A DNA stretch of 13,026 bases from positions 268 to 13,293 of the forward strand of contig DPKV01000186.1 of assembly GCA_003542325.1 (NCBI GenBank). Reading direction: 5' to 3'. This DNA is from Anaerolineaceae bacterium. Its GTDB lineage: Bacteria > Chloroflexota > Anaerolineae > Anaerolineales > Anaerolineaceae. Both the position numbers and the translations under genes were made by a program. This document shows positions 1 through 6,974 of the stretch, piece by piece. The number at the start of each line of letters is the position of its first letter. Positions within the stretch are counted from its first letter, which is position 1. Below the pieces are notes generated by a model. It did not search any database. It was not told the origin of the DNA and saw only the letters and a program-made list of their open reading frames with translations.

Positions 1-870
1 GACATCGCCGGACTGGAAGGCAAATCCTCGGAAGCCGGCATCTCCGGACCGCTGCTCAATACGCTGGCCCAGATGGATGGGTTTATCCATGTTATTCGAC
101 AGTTTGAGAATCCCAGTGTCCCTCACATGGATGGCGCGATTGACCCGCGCCGGGATATGGCCAGTATGGAAGCCGAATTCATTCTCAATGACCTGATCCT
201 GGTCGAACGCAAGCTGCAACGCTTGTCCGATGAGCTTAAGCGCGGCGGGGTTGGTCGGGATAAGGCACAGATTGAGAGAGAACTGGCACTTTTCGAGCGG
301 ATCAATGACCTGCTCAACCAGGAGATCCCACTGCGTAATGAGACCTTCTCTGAGGAAGAGGAGAAAATGATGTCCTCCTATGGCTTTCTGAGCCGGAAGC
401 CGCAAGTCGTGGTCATCAACCAGTCGGAGGAGCAGGAAACCGTCGAGATTGAATCACTCTATGCAAACACGACCGTTGTGTCCATTCCGGCCAAGCTGGA
501 AATGGATATTGCCCAACTCCCACCCGACGAGGCGGCCATCTTTCTTGAAGAATACGGTATTCAGGAACCCAGCCTGAACCGTTTCATCCGGTTATCCTAT
601 GACCTGCTGGGGCTGCAATCCTTTTTTACGGCCGGTGAGAAGGAAGTCCACGCCTGGACGGTGAGCCGCGGCGCGAACGCACCGGAAGCCGCAGGGGTGA
701 TCCACTCGGATATGCAAAAAGGGTTTATCCGGGCGGAGGTTGTTTCTTATACGGATCTGATCACCCTGGGCGGTTTCGCTGAAGCCCGCAATCAGGGGAA
801 GCTGCGGTTGGAAGGGAAGAAGTACATCGTGCAGGATGGGGATGTGATCGAAATCCGGTTTAATCTGTAG
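1..870 (+). CDS. ychF: YchF/OLA1-family P-loop ATPase, 5'-truncated
   Basis: The reading frame is open from base 1, so this is the C-terminal 289 residues of a protein usually about 360 long; the P-loop lies outside the window. YchF proteins are Obg-related, ribosome-associated NTPases that prefer ATP over GTP. Visible parts are the G3 motif DIAG at the first residues, a charged helical-hairpin insertion (about residues 60-120), the NQSE sequence at residues 140-143 that fits the family's NxxE motif replacing the GTPase NKxD, and a C-terminal TGS domain (about 205-289) with FFTAGEKEVHAW, AAGVIHSDMQKGFIRAEV and QDGDVIEIRFN. The segment just after DIAG (LEGKSSEAGISG) departs from the usual LVKGAS-GEGLG, so it may be a divergent lineage variant. 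The ATG at position 73 is internal, not the start. A terminator follows directly. Family assignment is very secure; exact function in this organism is not known. Confidence -1.
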   Translation, partial: DIAGLEGKSSEAGISGPLLNTLAQMDGFIHVIRQFENPSVPHMDGAIDPRRDMASMEAEFILNDLILVERKLQRLSDELKRGGVGRDKAQIERELALFERINDLLNQEIPLRNETFSEEEEKMMSSYGFLSRKPQVVVINQSEEQETVEIESLYANTTVVSIPAKLEMDIAQLPPDEAAIFLEEYGIQEPSLNRFIRLSYDLLGLQSFFTAGEKEVHAWTVSRGANAPEAAGVIHSDMQKGFIRAEVVSYTDLITLGGFAEARNQGKLRLEGKKYIVQDGDVIEIRFNL

Positions 871-890
871 ATGGATGGGCAACTAAAATA

Positions 891-1541
891 TTAGAACGCC
901 GTGGATGGGACTTCCCGGCGTTCTTTGCTTCCTACCCAAGTTATGAAGAAGGAGATGACCAGAGCGGTCAGTAAATAAAGCGTCAGCCAGAGGAGAGGAA
1001 ATTCCATCTGATTCAGCACAGCGCCGTTGACCAAGATAAAAGGAAGCTGCCACAACCACCACAACAGCGCAGGAATGAGTCTCCCATCTCCACAGATAAA
1101 GGCTTTTCTCAACTGATTCGAAAGATGCCCGGTCTTACTGATCCGGTTGAGCAGAGGGCCGCTGACAAGTCCTGCGACCAGGTTGAAGGCCAGGAATGCA
1201 GGGTGCGTGAGCCATGAAAAATTCTCCATAGGCGCAATGCCAAATACTTCAAAACAAAGCCATAAGAGGGTCACCAACGGGTAAAGGAAAGCGAGAAAAA
1301 GCCAGGTCAAAAGGGGCTTTTGGTTCCTGTGTCGGGGGTTGGTTGCGTTGACAGGCTGCCGGGAGATTAACCAAACCGCCAGCAGCGCCAATGGGAAACC
1401 GCCTAGGCTGTTGGACACGTTTTGAAAGGAGATATATTTCCATTGCCCAGCTGCTGCCCACCAGATGACGGCTAATGCCCACCCAATGCTAATAACGATG
1501 AGGGTCCGGCGAGTCTGTTGGCGGTTTGACGCAGGAGGCAT
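891..1541 (-). CDS. Multi-spanning membrane protein, degenerate CPBP/CAAX-protease-like
   Basis: This is a 216-residue hydrophobic protein with about six predicted membrane segments. The stretch VAGLVSGPLLNRI (residues 122-134) followed by LIPALLWWLWQLPFIL (155-170) aligns by eye with the CPBP (Rce1-like) core, normally EELGWRGYLLPRL ... GLLWGLWHLP. In that alignment the catalytic Glu-Glu and Arg are replaced by Val-Ala and Ser, and the WHLP histidine by Gln (WQLP). If it is a family member it is very probably not a protease. The open frame reaches an upstream ATG at 1586, but a TATAAA box directly abuts that codon and no ribosome site precedes it. The ATG at 1541 has AAGGA five bases upstream, so I chose it. 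The gene stands alone, divergent from pcrA. It could instead be an unrelated membrane protein; gene reality is likely, function unknown. Confidence -1.
   Translation of the reverse strand: MPPASNRQQTRRTLIVISIGWALAVIWWAAAGQWKYISFQNVSNSLGGFPLALLAVWLISRQPVNATNPRHRNQKPLLTWLFLAFLYPLVTLLWLCFEVFGIAPMENFSWLTHPAFLAFNLVAGLVSGPLLNRISKTGHLSNQLRKAFICGDGRLIPALLWWLWQLPFILVNGAVLNQMEFPLLWLTLYLLTALVISFFITWVGSKERREVPSTAF
893..926 (+). terminator. Intrinsic terminator of ychF, inside the convergent gene's 3' end
   Basis: A 9-bp perfect stem, AGAACGCCG (893-901) with CGGCGTTCT (916-924), is followed by a short T-rich stretch. The 14-nt loop can pair further (GGA 903-905 with TCC 913-915). It begins 23 nt after the ychF stop and overlaps the last codons and stop of the minus-strand gene. 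On the minus strand the stem is followed by TAATATTTTAG, so it may act in both directions, more weakly that way. Confidence -1.
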
Positions 1542-1546
1542 ATCAG

Positions 1547-1551
1547 TCCTT
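1547..1551 (-). promoter_or_regulatory. Shine-Dalgarno site that decides the start at 1541
   Basis: On the minus strand AAGGA stands five bases before the ATG ending at 1541. The alternative upstream ATG at 1586 has no such site. This supports the shorter, 216-residue form of the membrane protein. Confidence -1.
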
Positions 1552-1586
1552 GATAAACGAAGATGGAATTTTTGGGTCAAATCCAT

Positions 1587-1594
1587 TTTATAAT
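1587..1594. promoter_or_regulatory. Possible -10 box, readable on both strands
   Basis: The sequence TTTATAAT gives TATAAA on the minus strand (1592-1587) and TATAAT on the plus strand (1589-1594). On the minus strand it could serve the membrane-protein gene, with transcription starting near 1580 and a leader of about 40 nt before the ATG at 1541. No good -35 hexamer is visible at the right distance on either strand, so this is tentative. Confidence -1.
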
Positions 1595-1710
1595 GGGAGT
1601 GTTAAGGATGGTGGGAGGAGGGCTTAAGGATCGTTAAATAACCTGCAAACAATCTGTGTGGATTGAAACCGGGAAAAACACCGGCAGCGGGAAACTTGGT
1701 TGTTGTATTT

Positions 1711-1734
1711 CGTTGACGCTTTAACAGCGCAACG
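1711..1734. repeat. Inverted repeat in the pcrA promoter, possible operator
   Basis: The outer arms CGTTG (1711-1715) and CAACG (1730-1734) and the inner arms CGC (1717-1719) and GCG (1727-1729) form an inverted repeat with one unpaired A at 1716 and a 7-base centre. It covers the -35 box and most of the spacer, ending one base before the -10 box. A protein bound here would block RNA polymerase, so a repressor site is plausible. No known operator consensus was recognised. Confidence -1.
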
Positions 1735-1741
1735 GTAGAAT
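1713..1741 (+). promoter_or_regulatory. Sigma-70-type promoter of pcrA, nearly leaderless
   Basis: TTGACG (1713-1718), a 17-bp spacer and TAGAAT (1736-1741) form a near-consensus housekeeping promoter. The -10 box ends 10 nt before the pcrA ATG at 1752, so transcription should start about 3-4 nt before the codon. There is no Shine-Dalgarno sequence in the gap, implying leaderless or nearly leaderless translation. Confidence -1.
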
Positions 1742-1751
1742 CTGGTTCATC

Positions 1752-3956
1752 ATGGCAGACTTACTCAGTGAACTCAATCAACAACAAAAAACGGCCGTCG
1801 CGGTTCCGCCCGGTCCTGTATTGGTATTGGCCGGGCCGGGTTCCGGGAAGACCCGCGTGCTGACTTTTCGGGTGGCTTATTTGATTGCAGCAATGGGCAT
1901 CCCGGCTTATCAAATCCTGGCGGTGACCTTTACCAACAAGGCGGCCCGGGAGATGGAAGGCCGGGTCGCAGCGCTCCTGGGAGGGAAGGCGGACGGTCTT
2001 TGGCTGGGCACTTTCCATTCAATCTGCGGGCGCATCCTGCGACGTGAAGCGGCTTATCTTCCCATTGACCATAACTACGTCATCTTTGACTCGGATGACC
2101 AGGTCTCCCTGGTCAAGCGGGTGATCAAGGAAAAGCGGATCAATAATAAGGATTACCGCCCAACGCAAGTGCTGGCGAAGATCAGTCAGGCCAAGAACGA
2201 CCTGATGGGGCCGGATGAATTCCCGATCTTCTCCACGCGGGACGAAACCATCAAGGTGATTTATAAGGCCTACCAGGAATACCTGGAAGCGAGCAACGCG
2301 ATGGATTTCGACGACATGCTCCTTTATACTGCCCGCCTGCTTGAACAGCACCCCGAAGTCCGGCAAAAATACGCCCAGCGGTTCCGGCATATCCTTGTGG
2401 ATGAGTTCCAGGATACGAACCAGGCCCAATACACCCTGCTGTATTACCTGGCCTCTCAGCATAAGAACATTTTTGTTGTAGGGGACGAGGACCAATCCAT
2501 TTATCGCTGGCGGGGTGCCGATTACCATAATGTCGAGCGCTTTATGAAGGATTTTCCCGAAGCGAAAAAGATCCTGCTGGAACAGAATTACCGCTCCACC
2601 CAGACGATCCTGAACGCAGCGGTTGCTGTGATCAACGAGAACACCAACCGCACGGAGAAAAAGCTGTTCTCCGACCGCGGGAGCGGTGAAGAGATCGTGA
2701 TCTATGAAGCCGGGGATGATTACGATGAAGCCAGCTATGTGGTCGATACGATTTCCCGGCAGCTCCTGCTGGGGCAGGCGAAAGAATCTGATTTTGCCAT
2801 CATGTACCGCACCAATGCCCAGTCCCGGCTACTGGAAGATGCCTTCCGGCGGGCAAATATGAACTACCGGCTGGTGGGGGCCCAGCGGTTTTATGGCCGG
2901 CGTGAAGTCCGGGATGTGATCGCTTTTATGCGTTTGATCTACAATCCTCAGGACGAGGTCAGTCTGGCACGGGTTATCAACGTGCCGCCGCGCGGGATTG
3001 GTTCGGTGACGCTTGAAAACTTACAGGAGATTGCCCGACAACACGGCCTGAGCACCGGGGACGCCTTGCTGCTGCTTGGCAGTGAATCCGGCAAGGAGAT
3101 GGAAACGGCTCTGGGTCGATCGGCAACCCGCTTGATCCCCTTTGGGCGGATGCTGGCGGATTGGCGGGTTCAGTTGAGCCGGGTCCCCCTGACGACCTTG
3201 TTTGACCAGGTCATGCTGGACACGGGTTATGAGCTGTATATCAAGGATGATGGCGGTGAGGATGAAGACCGCTGGGCCAATGTGCTTGGTCTGCGGCAGG
3301 TATTATTGGAATATGAGGATCAGGGTTTGGCGGAATTCCTGGAAGCGATGGCTTTGGTGGCCGATCAGGATACGCTGCCGGACACCCTGGACGCGCCGAC
3401 TTTGATGACGCTGCACACAGCGAAGGGATTGGAATTCCCGCAGGTCTTCATCATTGGCCTCGATGAACATTACCTGCCCCACAGCCGTTCCCGTGATGAC
3501 CCGGAGGAAATGGCAGAGGAGCGCCGGCTGTTCTATGTGGGGCTGACACGGGCGAAGAACCGCTTATTCCTGATCCGCGCCCGGCGGCGTCGCAGCCCCT
3601 ACGGTAGTTATGAATCCATGCAGCCTTCCCGCTTTTTGGAGGATATTCCCGTAGACCTCATCCGCGGACGGATCACGCGCTCCTATGAGCAAGTGGACGC
3701 GTACGAGCTGAATGCGATCCGGTGGAACCAAACCTATGGCCCGCCGAAGAGCAGTCACCAAAAGTCTGCGCCGCCTGCCGCACCCATGCAGCAATTCTTC
3801 CCGGAAATGCGGGTCTCTCATCCGGTATACGGCGAGGGCGTCGTTCGAAAAAGCCGTCTGGAATATGGAGATGAAACGGTGGAAGTTTATTTTGAAGGTC
3901 TGGGGCTAAAAGCGCTGGTGGCCTCAATGTCCAGTCTTGAAGTATTAGGAGATTGA
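1752..3956 (+). CDS. pcrA: ATP-dependent 3'-5' DNA helicase PcrA/UvrD
   Basis: This superfamily 1A helicase unwinds DNA in nucleotide-excision and mismatch repair, rolling-circle replication and clearing of recombination intermediates. At 734 residues it is the normal family size. Motifs are in order: Q motif LNQQQ (8-12), Walker A AGPGSGKT (27-34), Walker B DEFQD (217-221), motif III GDEDQSIYRWRG (244-255), motif IV around EQNYRST, motif V TLHTAKGLEF (553-562) and motif VI FYVGLTRAK (594-602). The C-terminal segment from about residue 688 (VSHPVYGEGVV...) matches the Tudor-like module that binds RNA polymerase in PcrA/UvrD, consistent with a role in transcription-coupled repair. The start is the first ATG after a strong promoter, with no Shine-Dalgarno. 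The lipoprotein gene follows 10 nt after the stop and is probably co-transcribed. Assignment is secure; the PcrA versus UvrD name is a convention. Confidence -1.
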   Translation: MADLLSELNQQQKTAVAVPPGPVLVLAGPGSGKTRVLTFRVAYLIAAMGIPAYQILAVTFTNKAAREMEGRVAALLGGKADGLWLGTFHSICGRILRREAAYLPIDHNYVIFDSDDQVSLVKRVIKEKRINNKDYRPTQVLAKISQAKNDLMGPDEFPIFSTRDETIKVIYKAYQEYLEASNAMDFDDMLLYTARLLEQHPEVRQKYAQRFRHILVDEFQDTNQAQYTLLYYLASQHKNIFVVGDEDQSIYRWRGADYHNVERFMKDFPEAKKILLEQNYRSTQTILNAAVAVINENTNRTEKKLFSDRGSGEEIVIYEAGDDYDEASYVVDTISRQLLLGQAKESDFAIMYRTNAQSRLLEDAFRRANMNYRLVGAQRFYGRREVRDVIAFMRLIYNPQDEVSLARVINVPPRGIGSVTLENLQEIARQHGLSTGDALLLLGSESGKEMETALGRSATRLIPFGRMLADWRVQLSRVPLTTLFDQVMLDTGYELYIKDDGGEDEDRWANVLGLRQVLLEYEDQGLAEFLEAMALVADQDTLPDTLDAPTLMTLHTAKGLEFPQVFIIGLDEHYLPHSRSRDDPEEMAEERRLFYVGLTRAKNRLFLIRARRRRSPYGSYESMQPSRFLEDIPVDLIRGRITRSYEQVDAYELNAIRWNQTYGPPKSSHQKSAPPAAPMQQFFPEMRVSHPVYGEGVVRKSRLEYGDETVEVYFEGLGLKALVASMSSLEVLGD

Positions 3957-3966
3957 GAATAGGGGA

Positions 3967-5499
3967 ATGATTAAATCGGTGAAAAGCAATTGGATTGGGA
4001 TCATATTCCTTATGGCAGGCGTAAGCCTGGCTTGCCGTCTGACTTCACCGACACCGGCAGCCTGGTCCGGGACGCCTTCCGCTGAAGCGCGTAATGCGAC
4101 CAACACAGCTTTTGCCCTGACACAGGATATAAAAACCGGTGTTGAGATGCAGATGCCAACCACTGCTCAGCCGCCGACAACCGAACATTCCACGCCAACG
4201 GTACAATCCACAGCCCCCATTGACGGCCCCTGGCTGGTCTTCCCGGCGGTTGATGCCAATGCACTGATCGCCTATGATCTGGATGCGAAGGTCATGATCG
4301 AAATCCCGCTGCCGGAGCCGATCATCACCAGTGACCTGGGTCGTGGTCTCTCGCCGGATGGGCATACACTGGTGGTCCGGGCGGGGTCTGAATTCAATAC
4401 CGATGAACTGGGGATCTACCGGATTGACCTGCCATCCGGAACGGTTACCCAGTTAACCCCGTTGTTATCCATCACCAATCAGCGCAAACTAGTGAACGAG
4501 GAAGGCAGCCGTGTCTTCCAGACTCTGAATGCGGTCACCCGGGAAGACGGCCTAGCCTGGTCGCCGGATGGTCGTTATCTGGCGTTTATCGCTGCTCTGG
4601 AAAATAACACAGCGGACCTGTATGTGCTGGACCTGGAAAAGGGCCGCCTCGAACGGTTGAATGGCGTGTATTCTCAGAGCGCTTCTCCCTTCTGGTCGCC
4701 GGCCAGCAACTGGCTTGTGACACAGGAGTTGGAGGGCTTTGATGCAGAGCTGGGTTGGCGCTCCGAATCGGTGGCTGGGTTGCGTTTCCCCGGGTACGAT
4801 GGTCAGAACACGCTTTACCTGCCGGTAAAGGGGAGCATTGAAGAGGTTTTTCTTGGCTGGGCGAACGCACACAGTTTCCTGAGTTATTCCCGGACGCCGA
4901 CGAGCATGACGGCACTCCGACAGGTGGATATTGATACTTTATCGGTGGGCATGATCTATGCTGAGGCTTTTAGCCAGGCTGCGGTTGATCCGGCTTCGGG
5001 CGCGCTGGCGCTGGTATTGGATGAAACCCAGGCCCTGAATCAGGGGAAGATCAGCGGTGTTTATCTCCGTAAAGCGGGGAGCGCTGTTTTCGAACTTCAG
5101 CAGGCCGGTGCCTGGTCAGCTTTGGCATGGGACGCAGGGGGTGTGTTCGTCGCCTCAGGTCAGCAAGGAGTATCGGTCATCACGCCGGAAGGAAATGCCA
5201 TCCTGCTGACCGGGGAAAGCGGCCTGAGTATTTCTCCCTCCGGGAACTGGATGATTGGCTGGGGGGATGGCGATACGAAAGACAGCGGCGCAAGGTTATA
5301 TCAGAGCCCCAGCGGGAATCTGCTGCAATCTCTGACCGATCTACAGGTTACTTCCGTCTATTGGCAGCCCGATTCCAAGGCCTTTTTCATGCTCGCTGAA
5401 GGTGCACTCTACCGTGTGGCTTTTCCGGGGTTGAACCTTGAAGAAATTATAGCCGGTTATCCGGCCGGGCAGCCCTTGGAATTGGTTTGGGTTGAATAG
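3967..5499 (+). CDS. Lipoprotein with TolB/WD40-like beta-propeller repeats
   Basis: This 510-residue protein is predicted to be exported and lipid-anchored. Lys residues and a hydrophobic stretch (8-22) precede a lipobox-like GVSLAC with the candidate lipidated Cys at 23. The -3 position is Ser rather than the usual Leu, so the box is slightly atypical. A Thr/Pro/Ser-rich linker (about 24-85) follows. The rest carries SPDG-type blade signatures typical of TolB/WD40-like propellers, at about residues 129 (SPDG), 199 (SPDG), 244 (SPAS), 423 (SPSG) and 467 (QPDS). Such domains bind proteins or ligands; no catalytic motif is seen. The ATG at 3967 lies one base after GGGG, too close for an ideal ribosome site; GTG at 3979 is an alternative. 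It probably shares the pcrA transcript, but nothing suggests a functional link. The precise role is unknown. Confidence -1.
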   Translation: MIKSVKSNWIGIIFLMAGVSLACRLTSPTPAAWSGTPSAEARNATNTAFALTQDIKTGVEMQMPTTAQPPTTEHSTPTVQSTAPIDGPWLVFPAVDANALIAYDLDAKVMIEIPLPEPIITSDLGRGLSPDGHTLVVRAGSEFNTDELGIYRIDLPSGTVTQLTPLLSITNQRKLVNEEGSRVFQTLNAVTREDGLAWSPDGRYLAFIAALENNTADLYVLDLEKGRLERLNGVYSQSASPFWSPASNWLVTQELEGFDAELGWRSESVAGLRFPGYDGQNTLYLPVKGSIEEVFLGWANAHSFLSYSRTPTSMTALRQVDIDTLSVGMIYAEAFSQAAVDPASGALALVLDETQALNQGKISGVYLRKAGSAVFELQQAGAWSALAWDAGGVFVASGQQGVSVITPEGNAILLTGESGLSISPSGNWMIGWGDGDTKDSGARLYQSPSGNLLQSLTDLQVTSVYWQPDSKAFFMLAEGALYRVAFPGLNLEEIIAGYPAGQPLELVWVE

Positions 5500-5513
5500 G
5501 GGAATGGCCCTGT

Positions 5514-5541
5514 TTGAGATGCTTTCAAAAAAGGCTATAAT
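5514..5541 (+). promoter_or_regulatory. Sigma-70-type promoter of nadK, leaderless
   Basis: TTGAGA (5514-5519), a 16-bp spacer and a perfect TATAAT (5536-5541) lie in the 51-nt gap after the lipoprotein gene. The -10 box ends 9 nt before the nadK ATG at 5551, putting the transcription start about 2-3 nt before the codon. The AGGG at 5543-5546 would lie upstream of the expected transcript start and so could not act as a ribosome site. Confidence -1.
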
Positions 5542-5550
5542 TAGGGCGAT

Positions 5551-6429
5551 ATGTCCGAATTGATGTCCCCACCCCACGCAATTGCTTTTCTTGGTCATCC
5601 CAATATCCCTGATGCCTTGGGAGTCGCCGGCACCATGGCGGAAATTTGGCGTGCCATGGGCGGGAGGGTTCAGGTCGGGTCATTGTATGATGAGGAACTC
5701 CGCCAGTGCGTCAAGGCAGGCGAATTTGACCTGGTGATCGCGCTGGGTGGAGATGGTACCATGCTGCGGACGGGCCACCTTTGTGCGCCGGCCGATATAC
5801 CCTTATTGGGCGTCAATATTGGTCATTTTGGATTCCTGGTGGAGGTCAAGCGGGATAACTGGCGGGAAGCGCTGACGCAATTAGCCGCAGGGAAATTCCG
5901 CTTTGAGGACAGGATGATGATCGCCGCCCGTTGTTCGCGTGCGGGCGAACCCGATACGGACTTTGATGTGATCAATGATGTGGTGGTGGCCCGCGGGCAG
6001 TATGTGCGACCGATCGAAGTTGAGGCCACTTTGGATGGCGCAAGGATTGCCAGCTATATTGCGGACGGGTTGATCGCGGCCACACCGACCGGGTCAACGG
6101 CCTATGCCCTGGCTGCAGGCGGGCCTATTTTGCCGCCTGAAATGCGCAACATCCTGCTGATGCCGGTTGCCCCGCATTTGTCCGTGGATCGAGCTGTGGT
6201 TCTTTCGGAAGGCGCATCGATTTGTATCACCGTGAAGACTAAGCATGAGGCTGTGGTGAGTGTGGATGGCCAGGCATCTTTATCCGTCGTCAGTGGTGAT
6301 TGCGTCCAGATCAAAGCCCATGAAAAATCCTTACGGATGATTCGCTTCGAAGATCCGGGATACTTTTACCGAAACCTTACCGCTTATATGGAACATAACC
6401 CACTAATCAATATTAAAACCAATGGATAA
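5551..6429 (+). CDS. nadK: NAD kinase
   Basis: The enzyme phosphorylates NAD at the 2'-hydroxyl of its adenosine ribose to make NADP in the cytosol, the only known de novo route to NADP. At 292 residues it is the usual bacterial length. The diagnostic GGDGT is at 66-70 with upstream DLVIAL, followed by LLGVNIGHFGFL, the NE/D motif as ND at 142-143, the glycine-rich TPTGSTAYALAAGGP (178-192), MPVAPHLSVDR and VSVDGQ. All hallmarks are present, so it should be active. The first ATG after a perfect TATAAT is the start. The stop overlaps the next gene by 8 nt, indicating a shared transcript, and recN lies just beyond. The nadK-recN neighbourhood occurs in many bacteria. Confidence -1.
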   Translation: MSELMSPPHAIAFLGHPNIPDALGVAGTMAEIWRAMGGRVQVGSLYDEELRQCVKAGEFDLVIALGGDGTMLRTGHLCAPADIPLLGVNIGHFGFLVEVKRDNWREALTQLAAGKFRFEDRMMIAARCSRAGEPDTDFDVINDVVVARGQYVRPIEVEATLDGARIASYIADGLIAATPTGSTAYALAAGGPILPPEMRNILLMPVAPHLSVDRAVVLSEGASICITVKTKHEAVVSVDGQASLSVVSGDCVQIKAHEKSLRMIRFEDPGYFYRNLTAYMEHNPLINIKTNG

Positions 6430-6952
6430 TTCAACGAACCCTGAAAATTCAACTGAAGAGCAGGGCATTACCCTGCGCTGTAATAAATGCAATCGCCCGA
6501 TCACACCTTCCGAGGCGGTTTTAACGCCGACCGGGTACCGCTGCCCGGACTGCGTGCGCCAGCAGCAAAAAATCTTTGATACCAGCAAACCGCTGGACTA
6601 TGTGCTGGGCTTTCTATTGGCAGCCGTGGTCTCATACCTCGGAAGCTTGCTGGCAGCCAGGATCGGCTTCTTCATATTCTTATTGGGTCCGGCCACCGGC
6701 GCGGCCGCAGCCGAAGTTGTCCGGTTTGCAACCCAAAAACGGCGCAGCAAAGCCCTCTTCCGGCTGTTCACTGCCGGCCTTATCATAGGCGGGTTCCCGC
6801 GTTTGTTTATACTCCTTCTAAATATCTTTTGGGGAATAAATATGAATGCTATGAATTTTTACGCGGTGCTGCCGCTGATTTATCAGGTTATTTTCCTGGC
6901 ACTTGCCATTCCGTCCGGTTTTTATCGGCTTTCCGGCAAGAGACGTCTCTAA
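6422..6952 (+). CDS. Zinc-ribbon membrane protein of unknown function
   Basis: This 176-residue protein has two clear parts. The N-terminal part is hydrophilic with paired cysteines CNKC (20-23) and CPDC (41-44), spaced as in a treble-clef or zinc-ribbon metal site. From about residue 58 the chain is hydrophobic, with about four membrane segments separated by a basic loop (QKRRSK) and ending in a basic tail (GKRRL). The zinc ribbon is probably cytosolic by the positive-inside rule, but this is inference. The ATG overlaps the end of nadK by 8 nt and lacks a Shine-Dalgarno, so translation probably relies on ribosomes finishing nadK. The last codons contain a palindrome that falls over the recN -35 region. 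I do not recognise a named family. Confidence -1.
   Translation: MDNSTNPENSTEEQGITLRCNKCNRPITPSEAVLTPTGYRCPDCVRQQQKIFDTSKPLDYVLGFLLAAVVSYLGSLLAARIGFFIFLLGPATGAAAAEVVRFATQKRRSKALFRLFTAGLIIGGFPRLFILLLNIFWGINMNAMNFYAVLPLIYQVIFLALAIPSGFYRLSGKRRL
6939..6950. repeat. 12-bp perfect palindrome over the recN -35 region
   Basis: AGAGACGTCTCT is a perfect palindrome centred about 21 bp upstream of the centre of the recN -10 box, where the -35 hexamer would lie. It also encodes the last residues of the upstream membrane protein. recN is a damage-inducible gene in many bacteria, so a repressor site is conceivable, but the sequence is not a known LexA box and a few such palindromes are expected by chance in a window this size. 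Confidence -1.
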
Positions 6953-6959
6953 GGAGCTT

Positions 6960-6968
6960 TGGTAGAAT
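6960..6968 (+). promoter_or_regulatory. Extended -10 promoter of recN, leaderless
   Basis: TGGTAGAAT is an extended -10 element (TGn plus TAGAAT at 6963-6968). No good -35 hexamer is visible, as is common for extended -10 promoters. The box ends 6 nt before the recN ATG at 6975, so the first transcribed base should be at or next to the A of ATG. The AAGGAG at 6951-6956 is upstream of this start and would act only on read-through transcripts. Confidence -1.
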
Positions 6969-6974
6969 AAACGT

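Noticed and set aside
2019..2528. 169-codon open frame antisense to pcrA
   Set aside because: It lies wholly within pcrA, has no ribosome site or recognisable domain, and its composition is that of a reverse-complement shadow.
5971..5980. Asp instead of Glu in the NadK 'NE' motif
   Set aside because: The family motif is known as NE/D, so Asn-Asp is an accepted variant and not a defect.
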